The notes: generated from the letters alone by a model not told the origin. A DNA stretch of 64,000 nt from UBA2137 sp050251555 (GCA_050251555.1 JBFWMN010000001.1:1-64000); one strand, 5' to 3'. Shown: positions 52,862 through 62,017, counted from the stretch's first letter. A program made the numbers and translations.

Positions 52862-53482
52862 TTAAGCAGCGGCCTTGATCGGGCCTTTATTCATCAATTC
52901 TGCGACATGTTCCCAATTGATCAGCGTATCAAAGAAGGCTTCCGTGTATTTGGGGCGCAGGTTGCGGTAATCAATATAGTAGGCGTGTTCCCAGACATCA
53001 CAGGTCAGAAGCGGTGTTTTGCCGTCTGTGAGCGGGCAACCCGCATTTGAGGTCGAGGAGACTTCGAGTTTGCCTGTTGCGTTATCCATCGTCAGCCATG
53101 ACCAGCCTGAACCGAATTGGGTTTGTCCGGCCTTCAAGAAGGTGTCACGGAAGGCATCATAGCCGCCCAGATCTTCAGAAATTTTCTTTTCCAGTTCGGA
53201 TGGCATGGATTTCCCGCCGCCATTCGGTTTCATCGAATTCCAAAAGAGTGTGTGGTTGTATACCTGACCGAGTTGGTTGAAGAGGCCGTTATTGCCTTCC
53301 TTATGCGCTTTGACAATTGCGGCTTCCAGCTCGTCATCCGAAATGGAATTGTTGGACAGCTCGTTACCCTTCACAACATAGGCGTTATGGTGCTTGTCAT
53401 GGTGAAACTCCAATGTTTCGCCTGACATATAAGGGTCAAGCGCATCGTAGGCGTAAGGTAGGGGGGGAAGCGTTAAAGCCAT
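52862..53482 (-). CDS. sodB: Superoxide dismutase, Fe type
   Basis: This 206-residue cytoplasmic enzyme has the metal ligands in the expected places: His in EFHHDKHHNAYV (about 27), His in NHTLFW (about 78), and Asp/His in DVWEHAYYIDYRNLRPKY (about 160). GSGWSWL and the Gln in GQTQFGSGW fit the Fe rather than Mn type. It is inserted on the opposite strand between the Mth938-like and the phytoene-synthase-like genes. Confidence 0.95.
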   Translation of the reverse strand: MALTLPPLPYAYDALDPYMSGETLEFHHDKHHNAYVVKGNELSNNSISDDELEAAIVKAHKEGNNGLFNQLGQVYNHTLFWNSMKPNGGGKSMPSELEKKISEDLGGYDAFRDTFLKAGQTQFGSGWSWLTMDNATGKLEVSSTSNAGCPLTDGKTPLLTCDVWEHAYYIDYRNLRPKYTEAFFDTLINWEHVAELMNKGPIKAAA

Positions 53483-53569
53483 GGGGTCACTCCTCGTATT
53501 CTCTCGTTTATTTTAAAATCGAACCATCTTAGCGGTTGACTAAGTGTGAAGCTAGCGTGAAAGTTCCGA

Positions 53570-54373
53570 ATGTCTATGGAAGATCGTGAATTCGAAAAGC
53601 TTTTAAGAAAACACGACGCGGATCGGTTTCTCGTTTCGCTGTACGCACCACGCCCTTTGCAAGCTGATCTGTGGCCCCTTTATCTCTTCAACTATGAAAT
53701 TGCCAAAACCCGCGAGGTAGTGACTGAAACACGACTTGGCCTCATCCGTCTGCAGTGGTGGCGCGAAGCTTTAGAGCCGGCCTTTACAGGCGGACAGCTA
53801 CTTTCCCATGAGATTGTCGAGGCTGTGGGGGCGCTTATTCAAAAATATGATCTGCCGCAAAAACCGTTCGAAACCCTTCTATATGCTCGCGAATTTGATC
53901 TCGAAGACGTTCAGCCCGAAACTTTGGAAGGCCTCGTCAATTACGCCGATTTTACCAATACGCCGCTTTTGGAACTCACTCGTATCATTTGCGGGCTGGA
54001 AGGGGTGTCGGAGGAAGATTTACGACCGCTCGGGGTTGCTTATGGCCTGACGGGTCTGATGCGTGCGGTACTGGCACATGCCAAAGATAAGCGCATCCTT
54101 TTGCCGACCGATCTGTGTGAGGCACATCATGTCTCGCTTTCGCGCTATTACGAGGGACAGCCGCAAGACGGGATTTGCGGGGTTTTGTTTGATATCGCGG
54201 GGGAGGCTGCACGCAATCTTGATATGCTGGACGGGAAAAGTCTGCCGCATCCATTTCGGGCACAGGCCAAGCTCGTGCGCCTCTATTTGAATATGATGCG
54301 CAAAAGCGGCTATGACCCGTTTGACAGTAAGTATTACAAAGAGCCAGCCTTAAAAGCCTTGCGCTTGCTTTAG
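53570..54373 (+). CDS. Squalene/phytoene synthase-like protein (NDUFAF6 type)
   Basis: The 267-residue protein has the prenyltransferase-like fold pattern RPLQADLWPLYLFNYEIAKTREVV and IRLQWWREAL, but the Asp-rich motifs expected in squalene and phytoene synthases are not seen. That places it near NDUFAF6, the complex I assembly factor, rather than carotenoid enzymes; no other carotenoid gene is in the window. The start may be Met1 or Met3. Its 3' end overlaps convergent trmFO by 24 bases. Confidence 0.8.
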   Translation: MSMEDREFEKLLRKHDADRFLVSLYAPRPLQADLWPLYLFNYEIAKTREVVTETRLGLIRLQWWREALEPAFTGGQLLSHEIVEAVGALIQKYDLPQKPFETLLYAREFDLEDVQPETLEGLVNYADFTNTPLLELTRIICGLEGVSEEDLRPLGVAYGLTGLMRAVLAHAKDKRILLPTDLCEAHHVSLSRYYEGQPQDGICGVLFDIAGEAARNLDMLDGKSLPHPFRAQAKLVRLYLNMMRKSGYDPFDSKYYKEPALKALRLL

Positions 54374-55750
54374 CGGACGCTCTATTGCGGCGCTTTCGCC
54401 TTGTGCCTCCAGCCAATTCGTAAAATCATCCATGGCGCGCTCAGCCAAAGCGACTTTTCTGTCCTTGCCCTTGGCAGGACGGCCTTTGGCATTCAAGACT
54501 TCAATCGGTGGGAAGAGGCCGAAATTGACATTCATTGGCTGGAAGGTCTCAGCCTCACCGCCGCCTGTGATATGAGAGATCAATGCGCCGTGCGCCGTCG
54601 TTGCGGGAAGGGCGGGGAGCTCTTCGCCCAATATTTCAGCCGCTGCCATACGACCTGCCATCAACCCGACAGAGGCACTTTCGACATAGCCTTCGCAGCC
54701 TGTCATCTGCCCTGCAAAACGTAATCTGGGTTGGGCTTTGAGGCGGAGTTGTCCGTCCAAAAGCCTTGGCGAATTGATGAAGGTGTTGCGGTGAAGGCCG
54801 CCAAGTCTTGCAAACTCGGCATTTTCCAAACCCGGGATGGTTTTAAAGACACGCACCTGATCGGCGTATTTCATCTTGGTCTGGAAGCCCACCATGTTGT
54901 AGAGCGTACCCAGCGCATTGTCTTGTCTGAGCTGAATGACGGCATAAGGGCGCTCGTCCTTATGCGGGTTGGTGAGGCCTACAGGTTTCATCGGACCAAA
55001 GCGCAAGGTTTCGGGGCCACGCGAGGCCATCACTTCAATCGGCATGCAGCCTTCAAAGTAAGGTGTATCCTTTTCCCATTCTTTAAACTCGGTTTTGGGC
55101 GCGTCCAGTAACTCTTGAATGAAGGCGTAATACTCCTCCTTGTTCATCGCGCAGTTGATATAGTCCGAGCCTGTTCCTGCGGGGCCTGCCTTATCATAGC
55201 GTGACTGAAACCAGACTTTGTCGAAATCGATGCTCTCTTTGTGAATGATCGGGGCAATCGCATCGAAGAAAGCCAACTCCCCTTCGCCTGTGAGTTCCTG
55301 CACAGCCTTTGCCAGCGGGGCAGAGGTGAGGGGGCCTGTGGCGATAATCACATATTCCCAATCTTGGGGCGGCAGTCCTGAGACTTCGCCGCGTTCAATG
55401 GTGATATTGGGATGGTCTTCGAGAGCTTTTGTCACACCATCCGAAAAGATATCACGGTCAACAGCCAGCGCCCCGCCTGCGGGCACGGCAGCCTTGTCGC
55501 CTTCGCGCATGATGATCGAGCCTGCCATACGCATTTCGGCATGCAAAAGACCGACGGCATTATTGTAGGGGTCATCTGAGCGGAAAGAGTTCGAGCAAAC
55601 AAGCTCGGCGAGGCCTTGGGTCTGGTGTGCCTCCGTCATTTTGACGGGACGCATTTCGTGAAGGACAACCTGTATGCCCTTGTTCGCAGCTTGCCATGCA
55701 GCTTCAGAGCCTGCCATGCCACCGCCGATAATGTGGAGAGTTTTATTCAT
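54350..55750 (-). CDS. trmFO: Methylenetetrahydrofolate-tRNA-(uracil-5-)-methyltransferase
   Basis: This 466-residue FAD protein methylates U54 of tRNA with methylene-THF. The FAD motif is HIIGGGMAGSEAAWQAANKGI at the N-terminus. Further marks are SNSFRSDDPYNNAVGLLHAEMR with the conserved Cys nearby, YEGCMPIEVMASRGPETLRFGPMKPVGL-like region with FEGCMPIEVMA, and RFAGQMTGCEGYVESASVG. It is 26 bases downstream of the degenerate PPP gene on the same strand. Confidence 0.95.
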   Translation of the reverse strand: MNKTLHIIGGGMAGSEAAWQAANKGIQVVLHEMRPVKMTEAHQTQGLAELVCSNSFRSDDPYNNAVGLLHAEMRMAGSIIMREGDKAAVPAGGALAVDRDIFSDGVTKALEDHPNITIERGEVSGLPPQDWEYVIIATGPLTSAPLAKAVQELTGEGELAFFDAIAPIIHKESIDFDKVWFQSRYDKAGPAGTGSDYINCAMNKEEYYAFIQELLDAPKTEFKEWEKDTPYFEGCMPIEVMASRGPETLRFGPMKPVGLTNPHKDERPYAVIQLRQDNALGTLYNMVGFQTKMKYADQVRVFKTIPGLENAEFARLGGLHRNTFINSPRLLDGQLRLKAQPRLRFAGQMTGCEGYVESASVGLMAGRMAAAEILGEELPALPATTAHGALISHITGGGEAETFQPMNVNFGLFPPIEVLNAKGRPAKGKDRKVALAERAMDDFTNWLEAQGESAAIERPLKQAQGF

Positions 55751-55776
55751 GGGGCAAAGTCTTACCCCATTTCAGG

Positions 55777-56598
55777 TCACGCTTCAAATAAATCGAAAAG
55801 TTCTGCGCCGCGATCAAAACCGGCACAAGCCAGAGTGCCGCCAAAGCCGCATCCGCCGTCAATGGTCGCTGTGACACCATTCACATACAAACCTTCATGG
55901 TCAGGGTCATAGCCGCGCACAATGCGTGAGAAGGGGGCGTAAGGGGCGTGGATTGTGTTGAAGCTTTTCGTGCCCCACCAAAAACTGTCGCCCTGATCAT
56001 CGAGAGGTTTATTAAACGAGATACCCGCATTCACAAACAGCATCGGCCCTTCGGATTGCAGGTTGGAGTGGGCCGCCTTTCGGAGCGAGCCCATGAAGTG
56101 ATCGTAACCGTTCACGGATTTTAGTGCGGTTTTAACCTGCCCCGTCCAGCGGCAAAGCGCCATCACGCCTGAGCGGGCGGCATACAGGCCGTCATGGCGG
56201 TCGATATCAAGGCCTTCCAGTGTTTCTGCAAGGCCGTTTGTGATCATCCAGTTGTAAATCGCTTCAGGGTCTGGCGCGAAAGGAAGTTGAGCAAGCTTGG
56301 AGAGGATTTCTTCCTGGCTTCCGCGCAAATAGACAATGTCATGGGCTGTGACGCCCGGAATGGAGAGGATGACACGGCGGAAGCTTAACAGCTCTTCCAA
56401 TGTCTCGCGGGGGTAATAACCGTAACCGATATAATTTCCGGTATAGATGATCTTGTCACCAGACTGGAAGCGCGACAGCAACTCATCGTGAAGCTCAATA
56501 AGACGGTCAATATCGCCGTGGATCGAGCCGATGGTCCAGCATCTTTCAGTAGGGCTGAATCCGTGAACGGCAAGAAAACGATCTTGAATGCGGCACAT
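55777..56598 (-). CDS. PPP-fold protein that has lost its metal ligands (pseudophosphatase)
   Basis: The 273-residue protein follows the PPP plan, but nearly every ligand is changed. GDLHGH becomes GSIHGD near residue 24 (Asp to Ser); GDYIDRG becomes GNYIGYG near 54; GNHE becomes GSQE near 93; the later HAG becomes NAG (FVNAGISFN). The intact relative at 27366-28136 keeps them all. Length and hydrophobic pattern are otherwise normal, so it may be a binding protein. It lies upstream of trmFO on the same strand. Confidence 0.75.
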   Translation of the reverse strand: MCRIQDRFLAVHGFSPTERCWTIGSIHGDIDRLIELHDELLSRFQSGDKIIYTGNYIGYGYYPRETLEELLSFRRVILSIPGVTAHDIVYLRGSQEEILSKLAQLPFAPDPEAIYNWMITNGLAETLEGLDIDRHDGLYAARSGVMALCRWTGQVKTALKSVNGYDHFMGSLRKAAHSNLQSEGPMLFVNAGISFNKPLDDQGDSFWWGTKSFNTIHAPYAPFSRIVRGYDPDHEGLYVNGVTATIDGGCGFGGTLACAGFDRGAELFDLFEA

Positions 56599-56723
56599 GT
56601 GGCGGCAGGTCTTTCGAAGAAATGTACGAGCGGATCGTACGGGGAGGGAGAGAGGCTCGGCAAATGAATTACCAGAATCTTTTATAGATTACATGAAAAT
56701 CAGACAGATAGAAAGAGTCTAGC

Positions 56724-56764
56724 CAAAAATAAAAACGACCCGAAACTGCACATTTCGGGTCGTT
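56724..56764 (-). terminator. Rho-independent terminator after carD
   Basis: On the minus strand AACGACCCGAAA pairs perfectly with TTTCGGGTCGTT (12 bp, loop of seven bases), followed by a T-rich TTTTTATTTTT tract. It ends the carD transcript. Confidence 0.9.
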
Positions 56765-56820
56765 CAAAGTCGGAAATTTGGGAAAATGATCTTAAATTTC
56801 CTGAAACTGTTTATAGCGCA

Positions 56821-57381
56821 TTATGCAGCTTCTTCAATATCCTCATCTTCCTCATCGAGGTCGGAGAGCGCTTTTGTGCGGTCGATACCCATAACGCCTT
56901 CGAGGCGGACAACGGCTTCGGCTTCTGTGATTTGCTCAACAGCGGCAACTTCGCGGGCGAGGCGCTCAAGAGCTGACTCATAAATTTGACGCTCGGAGTA
57001 GGATTGCTCGGAATCATCGTTGGCGCGCTTCAGATCACGCAGAACTTCAGCAATCGCAACAGGATCGCCTGAGTTGATCTTGCCTTCATATTCTTGTGCG
57101 CGACGTGACCACATGACGCGACGAACGCGTGAGCGACCTTTCAGTGTTGTCATCGCATCTTCGATCATTGAAGAGGAGGAGACTTTACGAAGACCTGCGG
57201 CATTGGCTTTGAACACAGGCACTTTCAAGCGCATACGATCTTTTTCAAAGCTGATCGCATACAAAGAGACTTCCATGCCGCCGATTTTCTGTGTTTCGAT
57301 GCCGTCGATGCGACCCACGCCGTGAGCGGGGTAAACTACATAATCACCGGTTTTGAATGCATGATTGTCGTTCAGCGCCAT
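56821..57381 (-). CDS. carD: CarD-family transcription regulator
   Basis: The 186-residue protein starts KTGDYVVYPAHGVGRIDGIE, the Tudor-like RNA polymerase-binding domain of CarD/CdnL. The C-terminal part is helical, with KVSSSSMIEDAMTTLKGRSR, RRAQEYEGKINSGDPVAIAE and the DLKRANDDSEQSYSERQIYE segment; the last residues are acidic (DLDEEDEDIEEAA). CdnL stabilises promoter open complexes at rRNA and other growth genes. AAGGA precedes the ATG. The leader carries a terminator-like hairpin. Confidence 0.94.
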   Translation of the reverse strand: MALNDNHAFKTGDYVVYPAHGVGRIDGIETQKIGGMEVSLYAISFEKDRMRLKVPVFKANAAGLRKVSSSSMIEDAMTTLKGRSRVRRVMWSRRAQEYEGKINSGDPVAIAEVLRDLKRANDDSEQSYSERQIYESALERLAREVAAVEQITEAEAVVRLEGVMGIDRTKALSDLDEEDEDIEEAA

Positions 57382-57408
57382 GTTTTTTGTCCTTTTGTTA
57401 TCTTTTAT

Positions 57409-57434
57409 AAAAAAGAGGCTTGTCAGTATGCCTC
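57409..57434 (-). terminator. Terminator-like hairpin in the carD leader
   Basis: On the minus strand GAGGC and GCCTC (5 bp, ten-base loop) are followed directly by TTTTTT, about 30 bases before the carD ATG. It may end upstream transcription from fdxA or act as an attenuator for carD. Confidence 0.45.
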
Positions 57435-57634
57435 GAACCCTCTAAACAAAACGTATCTGTTACAGCGACCAGAGTCGCGTCTTCGTTTCTTTTGTCTTGA
57501 ATAGGACATTAGAGATAGCACATGTTTTCCCAAAATTCAACTTTTCTTAACATTTCGTTAGGAAATTCCTATGGAAACGGCTTCCAGGGCCGTTTTGCAG
57601 TGCAAAAAATCTGTGTGAGACTTTTAAAAGCGGC

Positions 57635-57973
57635 TTAATCGCCTTCGCCGGGCTTCTCGGAAAACTCGGCAGGGTACTTGTTCTTGCGGTCTTTGGCCTC
57701 TTCCGCGCCGTCCATTTTGGGCTTTTTGCGCGTCAGAACGGGCCATTTTTCTGAAAAATCACGATTAAGTTCTAAAAACGCATCAGCGCGGGAATCGGAA
57801 TCGGGAACAATCGCCTCAATCGGGCATTCGGGCTCGCAAACACCGCAATCGATACATTCGTCAGGGTGGATGACCAGCATATTTTCACCCTCATAAAAGC
57901 AATCAACGGGACAAACTTCCACACAATCGGTGTATTTGCAGTTGATACAGATATCGAGAACAACGTAGGTCAT
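57635..57973 (-). CDS. fdxA: Ferredoxin FdxA (7Fe-8S type)
   Basis: This 112-residue ferredoxin starts MTYVVLDICINCKYTDCVEVCPVDCFYEG and then CIDCGVCEPECPIEAI. The Cys pattern fits one 3Fe-4S and one 4Fe-4S cluster as in FdxA of alphaproteobacteria. The C-terminal extension is charged (KDRKNKYPAEFSEKP). A 7-bp hairpin (57575-57595) without a clear T-run lies downstream. Confidence 0.95.
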   Translation of the reverse strand: MTYVVLDICINCKYTDCVEVCPVDCFYEGENMLVIHPDECIDCGVCEPECPIEAIVPDSDSRADAFLELNRDFSEKWPVLTRKKPKMDGAEEAKDRKNKYPAEFSEKPGEGD

Positions 57974-58175
57974 GTCAGGCTCTGGCGGTTGGTTAGCGTA
58001 GTGGTTTTGCCTGTGAAAGTCATACTGTTAAACGGCCTCAAAAATCAAGAGGGGAGCGTTCCTGTCGACAAATATGCATTTTTTATAATAATCGACTTGA
58101 TCTCACTCTCATTTTGCTTCTAATGTTTCACATATAAAAACAATACATAATAAATAAACAGGAAGGACCTGCGTA

Positions 58176-58505
58176 ATGGGTATATCAAGCGCCGCACACA
58201 TCCCTTTTGATGTGAGCGAAAGAAGCCAAAAATTTCAATTGAAAGCCTCCCTTTATTTCCGTGCTGCGGCGGATGGTCGTCGCCAAGATATGATCCAGAC
58301 GATTTTAAAAATCTGTCGTGGAGATGATCTAAGTTGGAGAGAGAGAAGTGCTTTGGGGTATGCCAAAATGGCCGATCAGCAAGGTGTTGACCGCGAGACA
58401 CGTTTTGTCGAAACGATGGTTGACCGCTTTGGTGTGCAGGTTTTGCATGAAATGGGCGGTTTTAAGGGCTTAGAAGGCCCACGTTCGCCTTTCGGCATGA
58501 ATTAA
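58176..58505 (+). CDS. Small hypothetical protein
   Basis: The 109-residue product is preceded by AGGAAGGA at a good distance. It has no signal peptide or membrane segment. Middle residues (LKASLYFRAAADGRRQDMIQ, SALGYAKMADQQGVD) look helical and charged. The upstream 200 bases hold no other gene. I do not recognise a family. It is tail to tail with the LD-carboxypeptidase gene, with no gap. Confidence 0.65.
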   Translation: MGISSAAHIPFDVSERSQKFQLKASLYFRAAADGRRQDMIQTILKICRGDDLSWRERSALGYAKMADQQGVDRETRFVETMVDRFGVQVLHEMGGFKGLEGPRSPFGMN

Positions 58506-59420
58506 TTATCCTAGTTTGAAAGTCACGCCTGTCTTTACAGCCTTAAGCGTGGCTTTCATTCCAATCGGTAAAATCTTCATACTCTCGCCATGCCCGAACG
58601 GCGCATCCATGATCACAGGGATATGCATGCCTTCGGTATGTTCGTTAATGAGATCCTCGACCGTGTAAGGGAAGGGGACGCGCCCGCCGTTCAAATTCAT
58701 CGTAAAGCCACCGACCATTAAGCCTGCGATGTGTTCCATATGGCCTGCACGCTTTAAATGAATGAGCATACGGTCGATATTGCGCAACTCCTCCATTTCA
58801 TCCTCGATGAAAAGGATTTTCCCCTTTAAATCGGGCTGGTCTTTCGTGCCCATCAGATAATTAAAGATGCATAAATTGCCGCCGACAAGTTCGCCCGAGG
58901 CCTCGCCGTAACGCAGAATTCTTGCCTCATCCCATTTATCTTCGGTTTCGGGTTCACCTGTGAGGTGCACCAGAAAATCATCAATAAAGGGTTGGGGCTC
59001 TTCGCGGGAAAAATGTCCTGCATCGGGGCCGTGATAGGTCACGATGTTCAGGCGTACGCTCAATGCGTTAATCAGGGCGGTCGCATCCGAAAATCCCATG
59101 ATAATCTTATTGTACCCTTTGAGCTTTTCCCAATCGAGATATTGCATCATGTGCAGTGTGCGTGTGCCGCCTGCCGCGCACAGGATCATCTTTATTTCAG
59201 GATCGCACCAGTAATCGGTAAAAGCTGCGCCGCGCTCTTTGGGAGACCCTGCCCATTCATGTAGGCGTAGCGCATTGTTGGGATGAATTTTGACCTTGTA
59301 GCCCAGAACCTCCAGGTGTGATTTGGCACGCTGCAAGCCTTCAGGGGCGCGCCAGCGGGCGGTGGCGACAATCCCGATTGTGTCGCCTTTTTTGAGAGGT
59401 GGAGGGGCGGTGAACTTCAT
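58506..59420 (-). CDS. ldcA: LD-carboxypeptidase (S66)
   Basis: This 304-residue S66 peptidase has the nucleophile Ser in MGFSDATALINAL near residue 110, the Glu region LFIEDEMEELRNIDRMLIHL near 207, and the His in DAPFGHGESMKILPIG near 275. The N-terminus (PPPLKKGDTIGIVATARW) fits. The enzyme removes the terminal D-Ala from tetrapeptides during peptidoglycan recycling. No signal peptide is seen, so it is cytoplasmic. Confidence 0.92.
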   Translation of the reverse strand: MKFTAPPPLKKGDTIGIVATARWRAPEGLQRAKSHLEVLGYKVKIHPNNALRLHEWAGSPKERGAAFTDYWCDPEIKMILCAAGGTRTLHMMQYLDWEKLKGYNKIIMGFSDATALINALSVRLNIVTYHGPDAGHFSREEPQPFIDDFLVHLTGEPETEDKWDEARILRYGEASGELVGGNLCIFNYLMGTKDQPDLKGKILFIEDEMEELRNIDRMLIHLKRAGHMEHIAGLMVGGFTMNLNGGRVPFPYTVEDLINEHTEGMHIPVIMDAPFGHGESMKILPIGMKATLKAVKTGVTFKLG

Positions 59421-59452
59421 AAGTGTATTCTATCCTTTGGACGTGGCCTTTG

Positions 59453-60883
59453 TTAACCCGCTTTTTTGATCTTCTCGTAAGCGTCTAAGGCAGCATCTCT
59501 TGCGGCCTTATGGTCAACAAGCGGGGCGGGATAATTTTTCGGGCGATCTTTTGCGGGAGCTTCCCACGGCTTATGTACGTATTTATCGGGGACGTCTTTC
59601 AGTTCAGGGACATATTTGCGCACGTAATCGCCATTGGGGTCGAACTTTTCACCCTGTAATACGGGATTGAAGATGCGGAAATAGGGCGCGGCATCCGCGC
59701 CGCAGCCTGCAACCCATTGCCAGCTTGCCGAATTATTGGCTAAATCCGCATCAAACAGCGTATCCCAGAACCATTTCTCACCCTCTGACCAATGAATAAG
59801 TAAATCCTTGATCAGGAATGAGGCGGCAATCATCCGCACACGATTATGCATATACCCTTCCTGCCAAAGCTGGCGCATGCCGGCGTCTACGATGGGATAG
59901 CCGGTTAAGCCTTTTTGCCAGGCAGCCAAAGCCTTCTCGTTCTTTTCCCATGGGAAGGCCTTGAATTTTTCGTTCAACGGTTGGTCGGTAATGCGTTCTT
60001 TGAAGTGATAGAGAAGGTGGTAGGAAAATTCCCGCCAGGCAAGCTCCGCCTGAAACTTAGCGGCACCTTGCGAGTGAATGGCATTGGCAGCCAATCTTTT
60101 TTCAATCTCATGCCAGATCATGCGCGGGGAGATTTCCCCGAAATGTAGATGCGGGGAGAGGCGTGAAACATAGCTTTTGTCAGGACGATCTCTTCCTTCA
60201 GCGTAATGGTCGATTTCCGCATCCAGAAAATCATCAAGGCGCTGCCATGCACCGGCTTCGCCGACATCCCATGTGTCGAGCATATGCTCATCCCAACGCG
60301 GTTTGACGGGCAGTAATTGCAGATCGTCAAGGTCCAGCACCCCTTTAGGCGCATCTTCATAGATCAGTCGCTCGGGTGCGGGAAGGGGGGCGCGTGGTTG
60401 TTCTGCAGCCAGACAGCCTTTTTTGTAAAAGGGGGTAAAGACCTGATAGGGAGTGCCGCCCCCTGTTTTAATCTCCCACGGTTCCCATAACAGATTGGCT
60501 TTGAAGGTTTCAACCGTGATGCCGGCCTCTTTCAAGGATTGCTTAATCTTTGTGTCTCGCGCCATGCGCCATGGTTCGTAACATCTGTTCCAGTAAACGG
60601 CAGTTGCGCCTGTTTGTTTGACCAGATCGGGTAAAATCTCGTCTGCTTTCCCCTTAAAAAGGGCAAGGTGGTCGCTCAGCGAGGTATTGAGACTTGCAAG
60701 TGAATGATGCAGCCAGACATTCGAGGCTGCGCCCCGTTTCCAGCTTTTCGCATTGTCATCATCATGGATAAAAACGGGCAGGATGCGTGCGCCTTCAACC
60801 TCATAGGCAGCATGAAGGGCAGGATTATCCGCACGGCGTAAATCCTGACGAAACCAGACAATGATTGTTTGGGGCTTGCTCAT
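59453..60883 (-). CDS. phrB: Deoxyribodipyrimidine photolyase (CPD class I)
   Basis: The 476-residue flavoprotein begins IIVWFRQDLRRADNPALHAA, the photolyase antenna domain. The C-terminal FAD domain shows KSYVSRLSPHLHFGEISPRM, the DAGMRQLWQEGYMHNRVRMI stretch, then FLIKDLLIHWSEGEKWFWDTL, and DADLANNSASWQWVAGCGAD. It repairs UV-made cyclobutane dimers using light. It lies 42 bases upstream of nothing else on its strand; the DHH gene follows the same direction further up. Confidence 0.94.
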   Translation of the reverse strand: MSKPQTIIVWFRQDLRRADNPALHAAYEVEGARILPVFIHDDDNAKSWKRGAASNVWLHHSLASLNTSLSDHLALFKGKADEILPDLVKQTGATAVYWNRCYEPWRMARDTKIKQSLKEAGITVETFKANLLWEPWEIKTGGGTPYQVFTPFYKKGCLAAEQPRAPLPAPERLIYEDAPKGVLDLDDLQLLPVKPRWDEHMLDTWDVGEAGAWQRLDDFLDAEIDHYAEGRDRPDKSYVSRLSPHLHFGEISPRMIWHEIEKRLAANAIHSQGAAKFQAELAWREFSYHLLYHFKERITDQPLNEKFKAFPWEKNEKALAAWQKGLTGYPIVDAGMRQLWQEGYMHNRVRMIAASFLIKDLLIHWSEGEKWFWDTLFDADLANNSASWQWVAGCGADAAPYFRIFNPVLQGEKFDPNGDYVRKYVPELKDVPDKYVHKPWEAPAKDRPKNYPAPLVDHKAARDAALDAYEKIKKAG

Positions 60884-60925
60884 AACCTCTTCAAATCTAG
60901 TGTGATTTGAGGCTGGAGAACAGCT

Positions 60926-61894
60926 TTAGCCATTCTCGGCGAGAATTCTCTCCACGATTTTCTTCAGCGTGTCATCGGCCTTCAGATTATCAACCTGGCA
61001 GGTTCCTGCCGCCGCATGACCGCCGCCGCCATACTCCAGCATCAGATGGCCGATATGGACGGGGCTGGTTTTATTTAAGATGGATTTTCCCACTGCAATA
61101 ACTGTGTTCTGGCGGTTCTTCCCCCACATCACATGCGCCGAGATATTGCATTGCGGATAAAGCGCATAAACGACAAAACGGTTACCTGCCCAGATCTCGT
61201 CTTCCTTGCGAAGATCGACAATCGCAAGACCACCTTCCATGCGGGTGCAATCCATCAATTGTTTTTTGTGGCGTTCCTTATGATCCATAAAGAGATCGAC
61301 GCGCTCTTTGACGTCGGGAAGGTCAAGAATGGCCTCTATCTCGTCATGTTCGCGGCAATGATCGATCAGTTGCATCATGAGCTGGTAATTCGAGATATTG
61401 AAATCGCGGAAGCGCCCGAGGCCCGTTCGCGCATCCATCAACATGCCAAGCAATACCCAGCCTTTAGGATCAAGAATATCATCGCGCGTGAGGCTTGCGG
61501 AATCGACTTTATCAACGGCCTCCATCATGTCGTAAGAAACACGCGGGAAGGTTTTTGCGCCGCCGAAATAGTCATAGAGGACGCGTGAAGCCGATGGCGC
61601 ATCGCCGTCAATAACGTGATTGTCAGCACTTGAGCCGACGCGCTTCAATTCGGATGTGTGATGGTCAAAGGCCAGATACACATCGGGGTGATAGGGAAGG
61701 TTGGCACTGATGTCATTGCCGTCGACTTCGATCAGCCCGTCTTGCATGTCTTTGGGGTGGACGAACATGATATCGTCAACGATACCGAGCTCTTTGAGTA
61801 AAACAGAACAGACCAGTCCGTCCATGTCTGAACGGGTGATCAAACGGTAAGATGTATTCTTTTTAGGCAGAAGTTTTGCAGCGGCTGATGACAT
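60926..61894 (-). CDS. DHH-family phosphoesterase
   Basis: The start at 61894, behind GGAGGAG, gives 322 residues. DHH motifs are RLITRSDMDGLVCSVLLK (first Asp), YLAFDHHTSELKR (DHH) and the C-terminal DHHA1 glycine-rich GGGGHAAAGTCQV. Such Mn2+ enzymes cleave oligoribonucleotides, cyclic dinucleotide products or 3'-phosphoadenosine phosphate; the substrate cannot be told. It is between clpX and the photolyase gene on the same strand. Confidence 0.85.
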   Translation of the reverse strand: MSSAAAKLLPKKNTSYRLITRSDMDGLVCSVLLKELGIVDDIMFVHPKDMQDGLIEVDGNDISANLPYHPDVYLAFDHHTSELKRVGSSADNHVIDGDAPSASRVLYDYFGGAKTFPRVSYDMMEAVDKVDSASLTRDDILDPKGWVLLGMLMDARTGLGRFRDFNISNYQLMMQLIDHCREHDEIEAILDLPDVKERVDLFMDHKERHKKQLMDCTRMEGGLAIVDLRKEDEIWAGNRFVVYALYPQCNISAHVMWGKNRQNTVIAVGKSILNKTSPVHIGHLMLEYGGGGHAAAGTCQVDNLKADDTLKKIVERILAENG

Positions 61895-61913
61895 GTCTTC
61901 GTCTCCTCCAACG

Positions 61914-61955
61914 AAAAAGAGGCCTGATTGCATTACACAGATCATAGCCTCTTTT
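61914..61955 (-). terminator. Rho-independent terminator after clpX
   Basis: On the minus strand AAAAGAGGC pairs with GCCTCTTTT (9 bp, loop of about 23 bases) and a further T follows. It separates clpX from the DHH gene, whose ribosome site starts just downstream. Confidence 0.65.
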
Positions 61956-62017
61956 CAGTATAGCTTAAAAGCAGTCACAAATTCGATTTCAATTCGTGCT
62001 GCAAATGCGAAGTCGGT

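Noticed and set aside
53570..54373. Carotenoid or hopanoid synthesis gene
   Set aside because: The Asp-rich motifs of true squalene/phytoene synthases are not seen and no pathway partners are near.
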